Below are positions 33,844 through 44,835 of a stretch of DNA of 64,000 bases, piece by piece. The position numbers and the translations under genes were made by a program. Below the pieces are notes generated by a model. That model was not told where the DNA came from, ran no database searches, and saw only the letters and a program-made list of their open reading frames with translations. How positions within the stretch are numbered: the first letter of the stretch is position 1; every line of letters starts with the position of its first letter. The stretch comes from Maritimibacter fusiformis (GTDB lineage Bacteria > Pseudomonadota > Alphaproteobacteria > Rhodobacterales > Rhodobacteraceae), in NCBI RefSeq assembly GCF_008086115.1, contig NZ_VSIY01000005.1:203011-267010 (forward strand), in the 5' to 3' direction.

Positions 33844-34269
33844 ATGCCGATGAAGGGCTGGTTGGCCGGAGGCTTGGTGATCGTGGCCGGGCTGGCGTTC
33901 ATCTTTTCGCCCTGGGGCCGCAAGACCACGCCGGTGACCGCCAGCGGCGAGATCATCGAGGTCTCGATGCCGGCGGCCTTCGACGGCCCCGCCGAGACCG
34001 GCCGGCAGGCCTATGCCGACGCCGAATGCGCCGCGTGTCACGGCCCCAACGCCGGCGGCATCGGTGGCAAGGGGCCGCCGCTGGTCCACCGGATCTACGA
34101 CAGCGAACACCACACCGACGCCGAGTTGGCGACCTCGTCGGTGGAGGGCATCCGCGCGCATCACTGGCCGTTCGGCGCGATGCCCCCGACCGAGGGGCTG
34201 ACCCAGGCCGAGGCCGAGACCATCGTGGCGTTCCTGCGCGCGGTGCAGCGCGCCAACGGCATCGACTGA
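33844..34269 (+). CDS. Membrane-anchored monohaem cytochrome c (first of a tandem pair)
   Basis: A 141-residue protein: N-terminal membrane anchor or signal (residues 5-22), a short linker, then a class I cytochrome c domain with CAACH at 62-66 and a distal-Met candidate in GAMPPTEGLT. A Gly/His-rich stretch (HRIYDSEHHTD; RAHHWPFG) lies between. The next gene is a close paralogue. It probably transfers electrons in the periplasm; partner unknown. A second in-frame ATG lies two codons downstream. Confidence 0.88.
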   Translation: MPMKGWLAGGLVIVAGLAFIFSPWGRKTTPVTASGEIIEVSMPAAFDGPAETGRQAYADAECAACHGPNAGGIGGKGPPLVHRIYDSEHHTDAELATSSVEGIRAHHWPFGAMPPTEGLTQAEAETIVAFLRAVQRANGID

Positions 34270-34364
34270 CGCGCGCCCGGCTCACGCGGCTGTGAAAATC
34301 CCGCGCTTGACCTTCCACCGGCAGAACCTCCTAAACCGGCCACCGCAACAGCGGAGAGACACGC

Positions 34365-34778
34365 ATGAAATACTGGTTGGCCCTGGGCCTTGCCGTGGTG
34401 GCGGGGCTGGCATTCGCCCTCTATCCCCGCACCACCCCGCCGCCGCCCGACGGTGCCGCCCCGGGTGGCCCTGAAATCGCCATGCCCGCCTCGCTCACCG
34501 GCAAGGCGGCGACCGGCCAGCGCGCCTTCACCGCCTTCTGCGCCTCGTGCCACGGCGAGAACGGCGGCGGCACCGACAAGGGCCCGCCGCTGATCCACCG
34601 CATCTACGAGCCGAACCACCACGGCGACGCGGCCTTCCTGCTGGCGGCGCAAAACGGCGTGCGCGCGCATCACTGGCAGTTCGGCGACATGCCCCCGGTC
34701 GAGGGCGTGACACGCGCCGAGGTCGAGACTATCGTGGCCTTCGTGCGCGCGGTGCAGCGGGAAAACGGCATCGAGTAG
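34365..34778 (+). CDS. Membrane-anchored monohaem cytochrome c (second of a tandem pair)
   Basis: A 137-residue paralogue of the preceding cytochrome: membrane segment at 3-20, Pro-rich linker, haem motif CASCH at 59-63, and distal-Met candidate in GDMPPVEGVT. The shared segments KGPPLxHRIY and VRAHHWxFG show recent tandem duplication with divergence. Likely the same periplasmic electron-carrier role. Confidence 0.88.
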   Translation: MKYWLALGLAVVAGLAFALYPRTTPPPPDGAAPGGPEIAMPASLTGKAATGQRAFTAFCASCHGENGGGTDKGPPLIHRIYEPNHHGDAAFLLAAQNGVRAHHWQFGDMPPVEGVTRAEVETIVAFVRAVQRENGIE

Positions 34779-34807
34779 CACGCGCCCGAACGACGCCGGA
34801 GACACCG

Positions 34808-35494
34808 ATGAAACGCTCGCAGATCAACCGGATCATCGCCGAAGCGGGCGAGATGATCCGGCAATTCGGCTTTGCCCTGCCGCCGTTCGCCGCCTGGACG
34901 CCGCAGGAATTTCGCGCCCGCGCACCCGAGGCCCGCGGCGTGATCGAGGCCGGGCTGGGCTGGGATGTCACCGATTATGGCCAGGGCGATTTCGACCGGC
35001 TGGGGCTTTTTCTGTTCACCCTGCGCAACGGACGGCAGGCCGACCTGCGGGCCGCCGGAGGCATGTGCTATGCCGAAAAGCTGCTGATCTCGCGCCGGGA
35101 CCAGATCAGCCCGATGCACCGCCACATGATCAAGGCCGAGGACATCATCAACCGCGGCGGGGCGACGCTGGCGATCGAGCTTTTCGGCTCCAACGCCGAG
35201 GGCAATTTCGACGAGACCGCCGGCGGCACCGTGTTCTGCGACGGCGTCCCGCGCGCCTTCGCCCCCGGCGAGGTCATCCGCCTGGCCCCCGGCGAAAGCG
35301 TCACCCTGATGCCCGGCGACTGGCACGCCTTCTGGGGCGAGGGCGGCGACGTGCTGATCGGCGAGGTCTCGACGGTGAACGACGACACCACCGACAACCT
35401 GTTTCGCGAGCCCCTTGGCCGTTTTGCCGAGGTCGAGGAGGACGAGGCGCCCGACCGCCTGCTGGTCTCGGACTACGCGCGCTGGCTGGGCTGA
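34808..35494 (+). CDS. D-lyxose isomerase-like cupin sugar isomerase
   Basis: A 228-residue cupin. Metal-ligand segments SPMHRHMIKAEDIINRGG and GESVTLMPGDWHAFW match the D-lyxose/D-mannose ketol-isomerase family (relatives of E. coli O157 z5688 and B. subtilis YdaE), which interconverts D-lyxose and D-xylulose or D-mannose and D-fructose. Length agrees. GGAGA precedes the ATG. No sugar transporter or kinase is adjacent, so the physiological substrate is open. Confidence 0.8.
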   Translation: MKRSQINRIIAEAGEMIRQFGFALPPFAAWTPQEFRARAPEARGVIEAGLGWDVTDYGQGDFDRLGLFLFTLRNGRQADLRAAGGMCYAEKLLISRRDQISPMHRHMIKAEDIINRGGATLAIELFGSNAEGNFDETAGGTVFCDGVPRAFAPGEVIRLAPGESVTLMPGDWHAFWGEGGDVLIGEVSTVNDDTTDNLFREPLGRFAEVEEDEAPDRLLVSDYARWLG

Positions 35495-35554
35495 GGCGCT
35501 TGCCTTCGCCCGGCGCCGCTGCCAGTCTGGCCTGAGAGCCGAAGGAACCCCCGC

Positions 35555-36178
35555 TTGAACGCCGATGCCCTCATCCCGGCCTTTGTCACGCTTTTCGTGG
35601 TGATCGACCCGATCGGGCTGATGCCGATCTTCCTGGCGCTGACGCAGGGCGCGCGCCATGCCGAGCGGCGGGTGATCGCGCTGCGCGCGGTGGCGGTCGC
35701 GGCGGTGCTTCTGACGCTGTTCGGGCTGCTGGGCGAACAGGTTCTGGGCTTTCTCGGCATCTCGATGCCGGCGTTTCGCATCGCGGGCGGGCTGCTTCTG
35801 TTCCTGACCGCGCTCGACATGCTGTTCGAACGCCGCGCCAAGCGGCGCGAGGACCAGTCCGAACCGGGCCTGCACCCCGACGAAGACCCCTCGGTGTTCC
35901 CGTTGGCCACGCCGCTGATCGCCGGGCCGGGCACGATGGCGGCGATGATCCTCTTGGCCGGGCAGACCGACAGCGTGCTCGACCTCGTCGCGGTGCACCT
36001 GGTGATGGTCGCGGTGCTGGCGGTGGTGCTGGTGTTCTTCCTGTCCAGCAGCCTGATCGAACGCATCCTGCGCGAGACCGGCATCAAGGTGCTGACGCGG
36101 CTGTTCGGCATGCTGCTGGCGGCACTGGCGGTGCAGTTCGTGCTGGACGGTCTGGCGGATTTCGGCTTTCTCGGCTGA
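35555..36178 (+). CDS. MarC-family integral membrane protein
   Basis: A 207-residue protein with six hydrophobic segments and the MarC/YchE signature VVIDPIGLMPIFLAL near the N-terminus and PLATPLIAGPGTMAAMI after the central hydrophilic loop. The family (also called NAAT) has uncertain transport activity. The start is TTG 35555, with AAGGAA upstream. Confidence 0.88.
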   Translation: MNADALIPAFVTLFVVIDPIGLMPIFLALTQGARHAERRVIALRAVAVAAVLLTLFGLLGEQVLGFLGISMPAFRIAGGLLLFLTALDMLFERRAKRREDQSEPGLHPDEDPSVFPLATPLIAGPGTMAAMILLAGQTDSVLDLVAVHLVMVAVLAVVLVFFLSSSLIERILRETGIKVLTRLFGMLLAALAVQFVLDGLADFGFLG

Positions 36179-36221
36179 GGCCGGCATGGACGGCGCGTCG
36201 CCGCGTGCCTATATCCGCCTC

Positions 36222-36800
36222 ATGGACAACTTCGACATCGCACGTTTCACCTATCTGGCCCTGCTCGGCGCGGTCGTGGCGGGGTATTTCTTTGCCCAGA
36301 ACCGCAAGAACCTGGGCAAGATGGCGCAACAGGCGATGATCTGGGCGCTGATCTTCGTCGGCATGATCGCCAGCTACGGCCTCTGGACCGACATCCAGCG
36401 CGACCTCGCCCCGCGCCAGTCGGTGCTGTCGACCGGCCAGGTCGAGGTGCCGCGCATGTTCGACGGGCATTTCTACCTGACCGCGCGGCTCAACGGCGAG
36501 CCGGTGGAATTCGTGGTCGACACCGGCGCGACCGACGTGGTGCTGACCAAGGCCGACGCGCGCCGGGTCGGCATCGACCCCGAGGCGCTGACGTATACCG
36601 GCACCGCGATGACCGCCAACGGCGTGGTGCGCACCGCGCGCGCCACCATCGAGCGCATCACGCTGGGCGAGATCGAGGACCGCAACCTGGAGGTCTGGAT
36701 CAACGAGGGCGCGATGGACCGCTCGCTGCTGGGCATGGCCTATCTCAGGCGCTTCTCGCACATCGAGATCGCCGACGACATGCTGATCCTGACGCGCTGA
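36222..36800 (+). CDS. Retropepsin-like aspartic protease, membrane anchored
   Basis: A 192-residue protein with two N-terminal membrane segments (about 8-24 and 37-55) followed by a periplasmic retropepsin-type domain. The catalytic motif is FVVDTGATDVVLT, with the flap region VVRTARATIERI and the C-terminal LGMAYLRRFSHIEI. This matches the TIGR02281-type clan AA aspartic proteases of alphaproteobacteria. ATG 36222 is preferred because family members start at this point; the frame is open back to 36186. It probably works as a dimer; substrate unknown. Confidence 0.85.
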   Translation: MDNFDIARFTYLALLGAVVAGYFFAQNRKNLGKMAQQAMIWALIFVGMIASYGLWTDIQRDLAPRQSVLSTGQVEVPRMFDGHFYLTARLNGEPVEFVVDTGATDVVLTKADARRVGIDPEALTYTGTAMTANGVVRTARATIERITLGEIEDRNLEVWINEGAMDRSLLGMAYLRRFSHIEIADDMLILTR

Positions 36801-36896
36801 ACCTGCAGGCCCGCAGGGGGGCGTTGCCCGCACGACCGCCTCGCAGGCGAGGCGCCCGCTCCCCCCAAGGTATTTCAGGCGCAAAGAAGCCGTTAA

Positions 36897-36941
36897 GGTT
36901 AACGCGCGCGCAAATCCGTCTTCATCTTGGCAAAAATACTC
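36897..36941 (+). repeat. Intergenic repeat, copy 2
   Basis: GGTTAACGCGCGCGCAAA followed by CTTCATCTTGGCAAAAATACTC, the same arrangement as 32716-32769. It sits between convergent genes (the protease and holC). Confidence 0.65.
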
Positions 36942-37028
36942 ACGGCGCGGCCGTTGCGGCCCGGCGTGACCTCGGAACGGCGCACCTCGTGTGACACATG
37001 AACAACGCCCCGCAAGCCTATGTGATCT

Positions 37029-37487
37029 TTAGCGTTCCGCCCTCATCTCCCAACGTCCGCTTTCCTGGCTCCAGTATTTCGCCGGCGCCCCCGCCTCGGT
37101 CAGGGTGCGCCACTGGTCGCGGGCGGTCTCGACGGCATCCGGGGCGTTGCCGTCGAACAGGATCATCACGCGCGCCATCGCGGCGACCTCGTCCGGGCTG
37201 ATCCCGGCGCCGTCGATCGAAACCAGGCAATCGGGACGGTTGGCGGCCTCGGTGGCGGTGGTCAGCAGGATCGGCTGGTCGCCGTCATGCGGCCCGCCCG
37301 CCAGCCCGTGCGGCAGGAACCGCTCCTCCGGTCCCAGCCACAGCTTCTGGTCGAGCCAGTCGAGTCGGGCCGCTTCCACCCCCCGCACCGCCACCCGCCA
37401 GCCCGCGTCGAGCGATTTCTCCAGCAGCACCGGCAGCGTCGCCTCGAGTGGCGTGCGGGTCATGTGGTAGAAATAGGCCGCGCCCAT
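37029..37487 (-). CDS. holC: DNA polymerase III subunit chi
   Basis: A 152-residue protein of the HolC family: AAYFYHMTRTPLEATLPVLL at the N-terminus, LDQKLWLGPEERFLPHGL, and ARDQWRTLTEAGAPAKYWSQ at the C-terminus. Chi links the clamp loader to SSB at the replication fork. It starts one base after the pepA stop, the normal holC-pepA neighbourhood with the order pepA-holC. Confidence 0.92.
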   Translation of the reverse strand: MGAAYFYHMTRTPLEATLPVLLEKSLDAGWRVAVRGVEAARLDWLDQKLWLGPEERFLPHGLAGGPHDGDQPILLTTATEAANRPDCLVSIDGAGISPDEVAAMARVMILFDGNAPDAVETARDQWRTLTEAGAPAKYWSQESGRWEMRAER

Positions 37488-37488
37488 G

Positions 37489-38964
<1,476 letters not shown>

Positions 38965-39300
38965 CGGGATGTCCTTTTCGGTGATCGCGGTTTGCACCAC
39001 ACCTAGCCGCCCGGCCCGGGGTTTTCCAGAGGCCGCGCGGCACCGACGGGCGGGGAGAATCGGTTGCCGCCTGGCCCGTCCGCAAAGCGCCAGATCGGGT
39101 GGCCAGGGCGACCCGGGCCACCAGATATGCCGCGTTTGGCCGCCGGGCGGGCCGTTCGCGCCGCATTTTCCGCGCCATTTCCCCGTCGCGGCGACGCGCG
39201 GGGAGATTTACCCTCGCACCAGCCGGTTTCCTCGACTAATGTGGGCGCGACCCGGGGGAGACCCCGGACGATGACAGGCGGCAGACAAAGAGCGCAAGGC
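38965..39300. promoter_or_regulatory. Divergent region between pepA and surA
   Basis: 336 bases without a convincing gene. It must hold promoters for pepA-holC (leftward) and surA-pdxA-rsmA (rightward). No trace of lptF, lptG or lptD coding sequence could be read in any frame here, though these genes often stand at this place in related genomes. Confidence 0.5.
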
Positions 39301-40587
39301 ATGATGTGGACGATGGCACTCCGAGGCGGCACTAAACGCGGCACCAACCGAGGTTCCGCTGTCACGGCGATCCGCCGGCTGGCGCGGCGCAGCCTGGCTG
39401 GCGCGGCACTGGCGCTGGCGGCGCTGGGCGTTTCGGCCCCGGCGCAGGGGCAGTTCGCCCCGGTGGCGCGGATCGACGGCGAGGTCGTGACATCCTACGA
39501 ACTGGCCCAGCGCACCGCCTTTCTCAGGCTTCTGGGCGCGCCCGGCGACGTGCGCGCGCTGGCGATGGACCAGCTTCTGAACGAACGCCTGCAACTGCGC
39601 GAAGCCGGGATCGCCGGGATCGAGGTCGAGGACGAGGCCGTGACCGCGGGGATGGACGAGTTTGCCCAGCGCGGCGGGCTGGACGGCGAACAGATGCTGC
39701 AATTCCTGGCTCAGGCCGGCGTGGCCGCCGAGACCTTCCGCGATTTCGTGCGCGCCGGCGTGATCTGGCGCGAATACAGCCGCGAGGTGTTCCTGCCGCG
39801 GGTCTCGATCTCGAACGCCGAGATCGAAGAGGCGATGGCGCGGGCCGAGGCCGACCCGGGCATCCGGGTGCTTCTGTCCGAGATCGTGCTGCCGGCCGGC
39901 GACCCGGCCACGCGCAAGGCCTCGCAGGCGCGCGCGGCGCGGCTGACCGGGCTGGACGAAGAGGCCTTCGAGGACGCCGCCAAACGGTTCTCCGCCGGTC
40001 CCTCGCGGAACAACGGTGGCCGGATGACCTGGGCCGACGTGACCGCCCTGCCGCCCGAAGTGGGCGCGGCGGTGCGCGGGCTGCAAGTCGGGCAGACCAG
40101 CCGGATCATCGAAAGCGACGATGCGCTGCGGCTCTATTTCGTGCGCGACCGCGAAGAGGTTGCCGGCGGCACCCCGGCGACGATGATCGACTATGCCGCG
40201 CTGCTGCTGCCCGGCGGTCGTTCCGAGGCCAACCTGGCCGAGGTGCAGAGCATCCGCGAGCGGGTGACAAGCTGCGACGATCTCTATCCGATCGCCCGCG
40301 CCCTGCCGCCCGAACAGCTTGTCCGCGAGGAAGTGGCCGAAAGCCAGGTGCCCGCCGCCTACCGCGCCACGATCGACGGGCTGGACCGGTTCGAGGTCGG
40401 CAGCACCGTGACCCCCTCGGGCAGCTTCGCCGTGGTGATGCTGTGCAACCGGGGCAACGAATTGCCGCGCTCGCTGACCAAGGAGATGGTGGCCGAGCAG
40501 TTGCGCAACCGCCGGATCGGCTCGATGTCGCAACAGTTCCTCGAGGAACTGCGCGCCAACGCGGCGCTCGAGATCATCGGCAACTGA
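39301..40587 (+). CDS. surA: Periplasmic SurA-like chaperone / parvulin peptidyl-prolyl isomerase
   Basis: A 428-residue exported protein: long basic N-terminus, hydrophobic segment LAGAALALAALGVSA and AQGQ as the likely cleavage region. The SurA N domain follows (PVARIDGEVVTSYELAQR; LLNERLQLREA), then a parvulin-like domain (VLLSEIVLP; GGRMTWADVTALPPEVGAAV) and a C-terminal helix. It would assist outer-membrane protein folding. ATGs at 39301, 39304 and 39313 are all possible. TGATG overlap with pdxA gives the familiar surA-pdxA-rsmA operon. Confidence 0.88.
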   Translation: MMWTMALRGGTKRGTNRGSAVTAIRRLARRSLAGAALALAALGVSAPAQGQFAPVARIDGEVVTSYELAQRTAFLRLLGAPGDVRALAMDQLLNERLQLREAGIAGIEVEDEAVTAGMDEFAQRGGLDGEQMLQFLAQAGVAAETFRDFVRAGVIWREYSREVFLPRVSISNAEIEEAMARAEADPGIRVLLSEIVLPAGDPATRKASQARAARLTGLDEEAFEDAAKRFSAGPSRNNGGRMTWADVTALPPEVGAAVRGLQVGQTSRIIESDDALRLYFVRDREEVAGGTPATMIDYAALLLPGGRSEANLAEVQSIRERVTSCDDLYPIARALPPEQLVREEVAESQVPAAYRATIDGLDRFEVGSTVTPSGSFAVVMLCNRGNELPRSLTKEMVAEQLRNRRIGSMSQQFLEELRANAALEIIGN

Positions 40588-41558
40588 TGCCCGACCGCCC
40601 CGGTGCGGGCCCGATCGCGCTGTCCGCCGGGGAACCGGCGGGGATCGGGCCGGAGATCGCCGCACAGGCCTGGGCCGCGCTGAAGGGCGAGCTTGCCTTT
40701 TTCCTGATCGGCGATCCGTCGCACCTGCCAGGCGGCACGCCCACGGTTCTGATCGACCGGCCCGAGGCGGCGGTGGCCGCGATGGCGCAGGGCCTGCCGG
40801 TGCTGGCGCGCGACTTCGGCGCGCCGCGTGTTCCCGGCGTGGCCAACCCGGTCCATGCGCCGCACGTGGTGGCCGCGATCCGCGAGGGGGTCGAGCTGGT
40901 GCAGACGGGCCGCGCGGCGGCGCTGACCACCAATCCGATCCACAAGAAGGCGCTGAAGGACGGCGCGGATTTCGCCTTTCCCGGCCATACCGAGTTTCTC
41001 GCCCATCTGGCCGGTGTGCCCGAGGTGGTGATGATGCTGGCCTGCGACGCGCTCCGCGTGGTGCCCGCGACCATCCACATTCCGCTGTCGGAGGTGCCCC
41101 GGCACCTGACCCGCGCCGGGCTGGAGGCGACCATCCGCATCACCCACAAGGCGCTGTCCGACATGGGCCTGCCCGATCCGCGCATCGCGGTGGCGGGGCT
41201 GAACCCCCATGCCGGCGAGGGCGGCGCGATGGGGCGTGAGGAGATCGAAGTGATCGCGCCGCTGCTGGACGATCTGCGCGCCGAGGGGATGCGGATCGCG
41301 GGCCCCCTGGCCGCCGACACCATGTTTCATGCGGGCGCGCGGGCGGGCTATGACGTGGCGATCTGCATGTATCACGACCAGGCGCTGATCCCGATCAAGA
41401 CGCTGGATTTCGCGGGCGGGGTCAACGTGACGCTTGGGCTGGGCTTTACCCGCACCTCGCCCGATCACGGCACCGCCTTCGACATCGCCGGGCAAGGCAT
41501 CGCCGATCCCGCCTCGCTGATCGCGGCGCTTCGCATGGCCCGGGACCTGGCGGGATGA
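40587..41558 (+). CDS. pdxA: 4-hydroxythreonine-4-phosphate dehydrogenase
   Basis: A 323-residue NAD-dependent enzyme of pyridoxal phosphate synthesis, making 3-amino-1-hydroxyacetone phosphate from 4-phosphohydroxy-threonine. Conserved: [12 protein letters not shown] at the start, the metal-site regions [11 protein letters not shown] and LNPHAGEGG, and [13 protein letters not shown] / [12 protein letters not shown] near the end. Overlaps surA (TGATG) and rsmA (ATGA), so all three are translationally coupled. Confidence 0.96.
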   Translation: MPDRPGAGPIALSAGEPAGIGPEIAAQAWAALKGELAFFLIGDPSHLPGGTPTVLIDRPEAAVAAMAQGLPVLARDFGAPRVPGVANPVHAPHVVAAIREGVELVQTGRAAALTTNPIHKKALKDGADFAFPGHTEFLAHLAGVPEVVMMLACDALRVVPATIHIPLSEVPRHLTRAGLEATIRITHKALSDMGLPDPRIAVAGLNPHAGEGGAMGREEIEVIAPLLDDLRAEGMRIAGPLAADTMFHAGARAGYDVAICMYHDQALIPIKTLDFAGGVNVTLGLGFTRTSPDHGTAFDIAGQGIADPASLIAALRMARDLAG

Positions 41559-42391
41559 GCGCCATCGACGACCTGCCGCCCTTGGGCGAGGTGATTCGGA
41601 CGCATGGGCTGGTGGCGAAAAAGGCGCTGGGGCAGAACTTCCTGCTGGACCTGAACCTGACCGCGCGCATTGCCCGGCAGGCGGGGGATCTGAGCCAATG
41701 CGACGTGCTCGAGGTCGGCCCCGGCCCCGGCGGGCTGACGCGCGGGCTGCTCGCTGAGGGCGCGCGCCGGGTGCTGGCGGTCGAGAAGGACAGCCGCGCC
41801 ATGGCGCCGCTGGCCGAGATCGCCGCCGCCTATCCCGGCAGGCTCGAGGTGATCAACGCCGACGCGCTGACGCTTGACACGCTGGCGCATCTGACGCCGC
41901 CGATCCGGGTGGTGGCCAACCTGCCCTACAACATCGGAACCGAGCTTCTGGTGCGCTGGCTGACGCCCGGTGACTGGCCGCCGTTCTGGCAAAGCCTGAC
42001 CTTGATGTTTCAAAAGGAAGTCGCCCAGCGCATCGTGGCGAAGCCGGGGTCCAAGGCCTATGGACGGCTGGCGATCCTGGCCCAGTGGCGTTGCGATGCC
42101 AAGGTGATGATGGAACTGCCGCCCGAGGCCTTCACCCCGCCGCCCAAGGTGCGCTCGGCGGTGGTGCATCTGACCGCCCTGCCCGCGCCGCGATTCGAGG
42201 CCGATGCGGGCGTGCTGCAAAACCTGACCGCCACCGCCTTTCAGCAGCGCCGCAAGATGCTGCGCGCCTCGCTCAAGGGGCTGCACCCGGATATCGGCGG
42301 CGTGCTGACATCGGTGGGAATCGACCCGACCAGCCGCGCCGAACAGGTCGACCTCGAGCATTTCTGCGCGCTGGCGCGGGCTTTGGCCTAG
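41555..42391 (+). CDS. rsmA: 16S rRNA dimethyladenosine transferase
   Basis: A 278-residue SAM-dependent enzyme that dimethylates two adjacent adenosines in the 3' hairpin of 16S rRNA (KsgA). Motifs: [14 protein letters not shown]-binding [16 protein letters not shown], and catalytic [11 protein letters not shown]. Last gene of the surA-pdxA-rsmA operon; convergent with the anmK homologue. Confidence 0.97.
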   Translation: MSAIDDLPPLGEVIRTHGLVAKKALGQNFLLDLNLTARIARQAGDLSQCDVLEVGPGPGGLTRGLLAEGARRVLAVEKDSRAMAPLAEIAAAYPGRLEVINADALTLDTLAHLTPPIRVVANLPYNIGTELLVRWLTPGDWPPFWQSLTLMFQKEVAQRIVAKPGSKAYGRLAILAQWRCDAKVMMELPPEAFTPPPKVRSAVVHLTALPAPRFEADAGVLQNLTATAFQQRRKMLRASLKGLHPDIGGVLTSVGIDPTSRAEQVDLEHFCALARALA

Positions 42392-42413
42392 GTATTTCCC
42401 GGGCAAAGACGGA

Positions 42414-43475
42414 TCAGGGGCTTGAGATCAGCCCGCCGCCGACCGCAGCGGCCACGCCGGTGGTGGCCGGGCAGGAGGTGGGCAGGCCATGCAGCGTGCG
42501 CATGGCGAGATAGGCCATCGCCTGCGCCTCGATCCCGGCACCGTCGCTGTCCAGCGCCTCGACCGCCAGGCCGGTGGCGGCGGCAAGGTTCTGCGCCAGC
42601 GCCGTGCCCTGCCGCCCGCCGCCCGCGATCAACAGGCGCGCGGGCCGGGTCGGGCAATGCTCCAACCCGCGCGCCACGGCGGCGACGGCCAGCGCGCTTC
42701 GGGTCGCGGCGGCGTCGGGCGGGGTCAGACCCTCCAGCGCCGCCTCGATTTGGGCAAGCTCCTGCGCGGGCAGGGTTTTCGGCGGCATCCGGGCAAAATG
42801 GCCAAGCTCCAGCAGGGTTTCGACCAGCGCCGTGTCGGGCGTTCCCGCGTCCGGGCCGTGATCCGGGCCTGGGCCGGTCTCGAAGGCCAGAAGCGCGCCG
42901 GGGGTTTCCGGCGCGGGCTGGCGCGGGTCGATCCAGGTCAGGCTGGCCATGTCGCCGAAGCTGACCAGCGCGAACGGCGCATCGGCCCCCAGCCATTTGC
43001 CCAGCGCGAAGTGAAAGAAGGCGCCCAGCGGCGCACCGGCCCCGCCCAGTGCTGCGTCGGAGCTGTGGAAATCCCAGGCCACGGGCCGGGACAGCGCGGA
43101 TGCGATGCGGCCCCCGTCCCCGGCCAGGTGGCGCCCGCGCCCGCCGGGGTCATGCGCCAGCACCGGGCCCTGGAACCCGATCACCTCGGTCTCGGGAAAG
43201 GGCCGCAGCGCCTCGGCCACCGCCGCCTCGACATGGCGCGCGGCGGCTTCGACCTCGGGCGCATCGGGCCAGCAGCCGCGGGCCGCGTCCAGCGCGGCGC
43301 GGGCCGTCGGGGAATAGGTGCGCTGCGCCATCTCGCCGAACTCGAGGATGCGCGCGCCATCGGTCAAAAGCATCGCCGCCGTGACCCCGCGCGCCCCGGC
43401 CACCGCCCCCAGCGCCCAGACCGGGCCGGACCCGGCCCGCTGCCCTGCCCCCGCCCCGCGCCGTGGTTTCAACAT
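42414..43475 (-). CDS. anmK: Anhydro-N-acetylmuramic acid kinase homologue with degenerate catalytic motifs
   Basis: A 353-residue AnmK homologue (AnmK phosphorylates and opens 1,6-anhydroMurNAc in cell-wall recycling). Clear family segments remain: [46 protein letters not shown] and [11 protein letters not shown]. However, the N-terminal nucleotide motif, normally GAMSGTSLDGVDAA, reads [12 protein letters not shown]. The usual LGGxxNLTWVDP is [13 protein letters not shown], and the usual DTGPxN is ETGPGP. A segment of roughly 25 residues after the latter also seems to be missing. It may be catalytically inactive or retasked. AAGGAA precedes ATG 43475. Divergent from tyrS. Confidence 0.8.
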   Translation of the reverse strand: MLKPRRGAGAGQRAGSGPVWALGAVAGARGVTAAMLLTDGARILEFGEMAQRTYSPTARAALDAARGCWPDAPEVEAAARHVEAAVAEALRPFPETEVIGFQGPVLAHDPGGRGRHLAGDGGRIASALSRPVAWDFHSSDAALGGAGAPLGAFFHFALGKWLGADAPFALVSFGDMASLTWIDPRQPAPETPGALLAFETGPGPDHGPDAGTPDTALVETLLELGHFARMPPKTLPAQELAQIEAALEGLTPPDAAATRSALAVAAVARGLEHCPTRPARLLIAGGGRQGTALAQNLAAATGLAVEALDSDGAGIEAQAMAYLAMRTLHGLPTSCPATTGVAAAVGGGLISSP

Positions 43476-43537
43476 GGCTTTTCCTTCCCGATTGCCGCCG
43501 ATATAGAAGGCCCGACACAAGACTGGACCCTTATACC

Positions 43538-44791
43538 ATGACCTACCACCCGAAATCGGATTTCATGCGCGTGATGATCGAGCGCGGCTATCTTGCCGAT
43601 TGCACCGATTACCAGGGGCTGGACGAGGCGTTGTCCAGAGGCGTGGTGCCGGCCTATATCGGCTATGACGCGACCGCGAAATCGCTGCATGTCGGGCATC
43701 TTCTGAACATCATGATGCTGCGCTGGCTGCAAAAGACCGGCCACAAGCCGATCACCCTGATGGGCGGCGGCACCACCAAGGTGGGCGATCCCTCGTTCCG
43801 CTCGGACGAACGCCCGCTGCTTGGCCCCGAGCAGATCGAAGAGAACATCGCCGGGATGAAGCAGGTGTTCGCCAAGTATCTCAGCTATGGCGACGGGCCG
43901 ACCGACGCGATCATGCTGGACAATTCGGAATGGCTGGACGACCTCAATTACCTCGATTTCCTGCGCGACATCGGGCGGCACTTTTCCGTGAACCGGATGC
44001 TGTCGTTCGAGAGCGTGAAATCGCGGCTGGATCGCGAGCAGAGCCTGAGTTTCCTCGAATTCAACTACATGATCCTGCAAGCCTACGACTTCCTCGAGTT
44101 GAACCGCCGTTATGGTTGCCTGTTGCAGATGGGCGGCTCGGACCAGTGGGGCAACATCGTCAACGGCATCGACCTGACGCGCCGGGTGCTGGACCAGGAG
44201 ATCTACGGGCTGACCTCGCCGCTGCTGACCACGTCGGACGGGCGCAAGATGGGCAAGTCGGCGGGCGGCGCGGTGTGGCTGAATGCCGACATGCTGTCGC
44301 CCTATGAATTCTGGCAGTTCTGGCGCAACACCACCGATGCGGATGTGGGCCGGTTCCTCAAGCTCTATACCGAACTGCCGCTGGAGGAGTGCGAGCGGCT
44401 GGGCGCTGCCGAGGGCGCCGAAATCAACGCCGCCAAGGTGGTTCTGGCCAATGAGGTCACGGCGCTTTTGCATGGCCGCGCGGCGGCCGAGGATGCCGAG
44501 GCGACGGCGCGCGAAGTGTTCGAGAAGGGCGGCATCGGGGACGATCTGCCGACGCTTGAGCTGACGGCGGAGGAGGTTGGCGAGGGCATTTCGGTGGTGC
44601 AACTGATCGTGCGCTCGGGGCTGACGCAATCGGGCAAGGAGGCCAAGCGCCTCATTGCCGACAAGGGCGCGAAGCTGAACGACGCCGATCTGACCGATCC
44701 GGGCCTGATGATCACCGCCGCCGATCTGGACCAGCCGATCAAGCTGTCGGCGGGGCGCAAGCGGCACGCGCTGGTGACGCTGGCAGGCTAG
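43538..44791 (+). CDS. tyrS: Tyrosyl-tRNA synthetase
   Basis: A 417-residue class I aminoacyl-tRNA synthetase. The HIGH-type motif is HVGHL (in [17 protein letters not shown]), the KMSKS-type motif is KMGKS, and [14 protein letters not shown] is the tyrosine-binding region. A C-terminal S4-like RNA-binding domain follows ([20 protein letters not shown]). Divergent from the anmK homologue, as in many related genomes. Confidence 0.97.
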   Translation: MTYHPKSDFMRVMIERGYLADCTDYQGLDEALSRGVVPAYIGYDATAKSLHVGHLLNIMMLRWLQKTGHKPITLMGGGTTKVGDPSFRSDERPLLGPEQIEENIAGMKQVFAKYLSYGDGPTDAIMLDNSEWLDDLNYLDFLRDIGRHFSVNRMLSFESVKSRLDREQSLSFLEFNYMILQAYDFLELNRRYGCLLQMGGSDQWGNIVNGIDLTRRVLDQEIYGLTSPLLTTSDGRKMGKSAGGAVWLNADMLSPYEFWQFWRNTTDADVGRFLKLYTELPLEECERLGAAEGAEINAAKVVLANEVTALLHGRAAAEDAEATAREVFEKGGIGDDLPTLELTAEEVGEGISVVQLIVRSGLTQSGKEAKRLIADKGAKLNDADLTDPGLMITAADLDQPIKLSAGRKRHALVTLAG

Positions 44792-44835
44792 CGGGCGCGA
44801 TTGCCTTCCGCATTCCCGCCCCATAGGGTCCGGGA

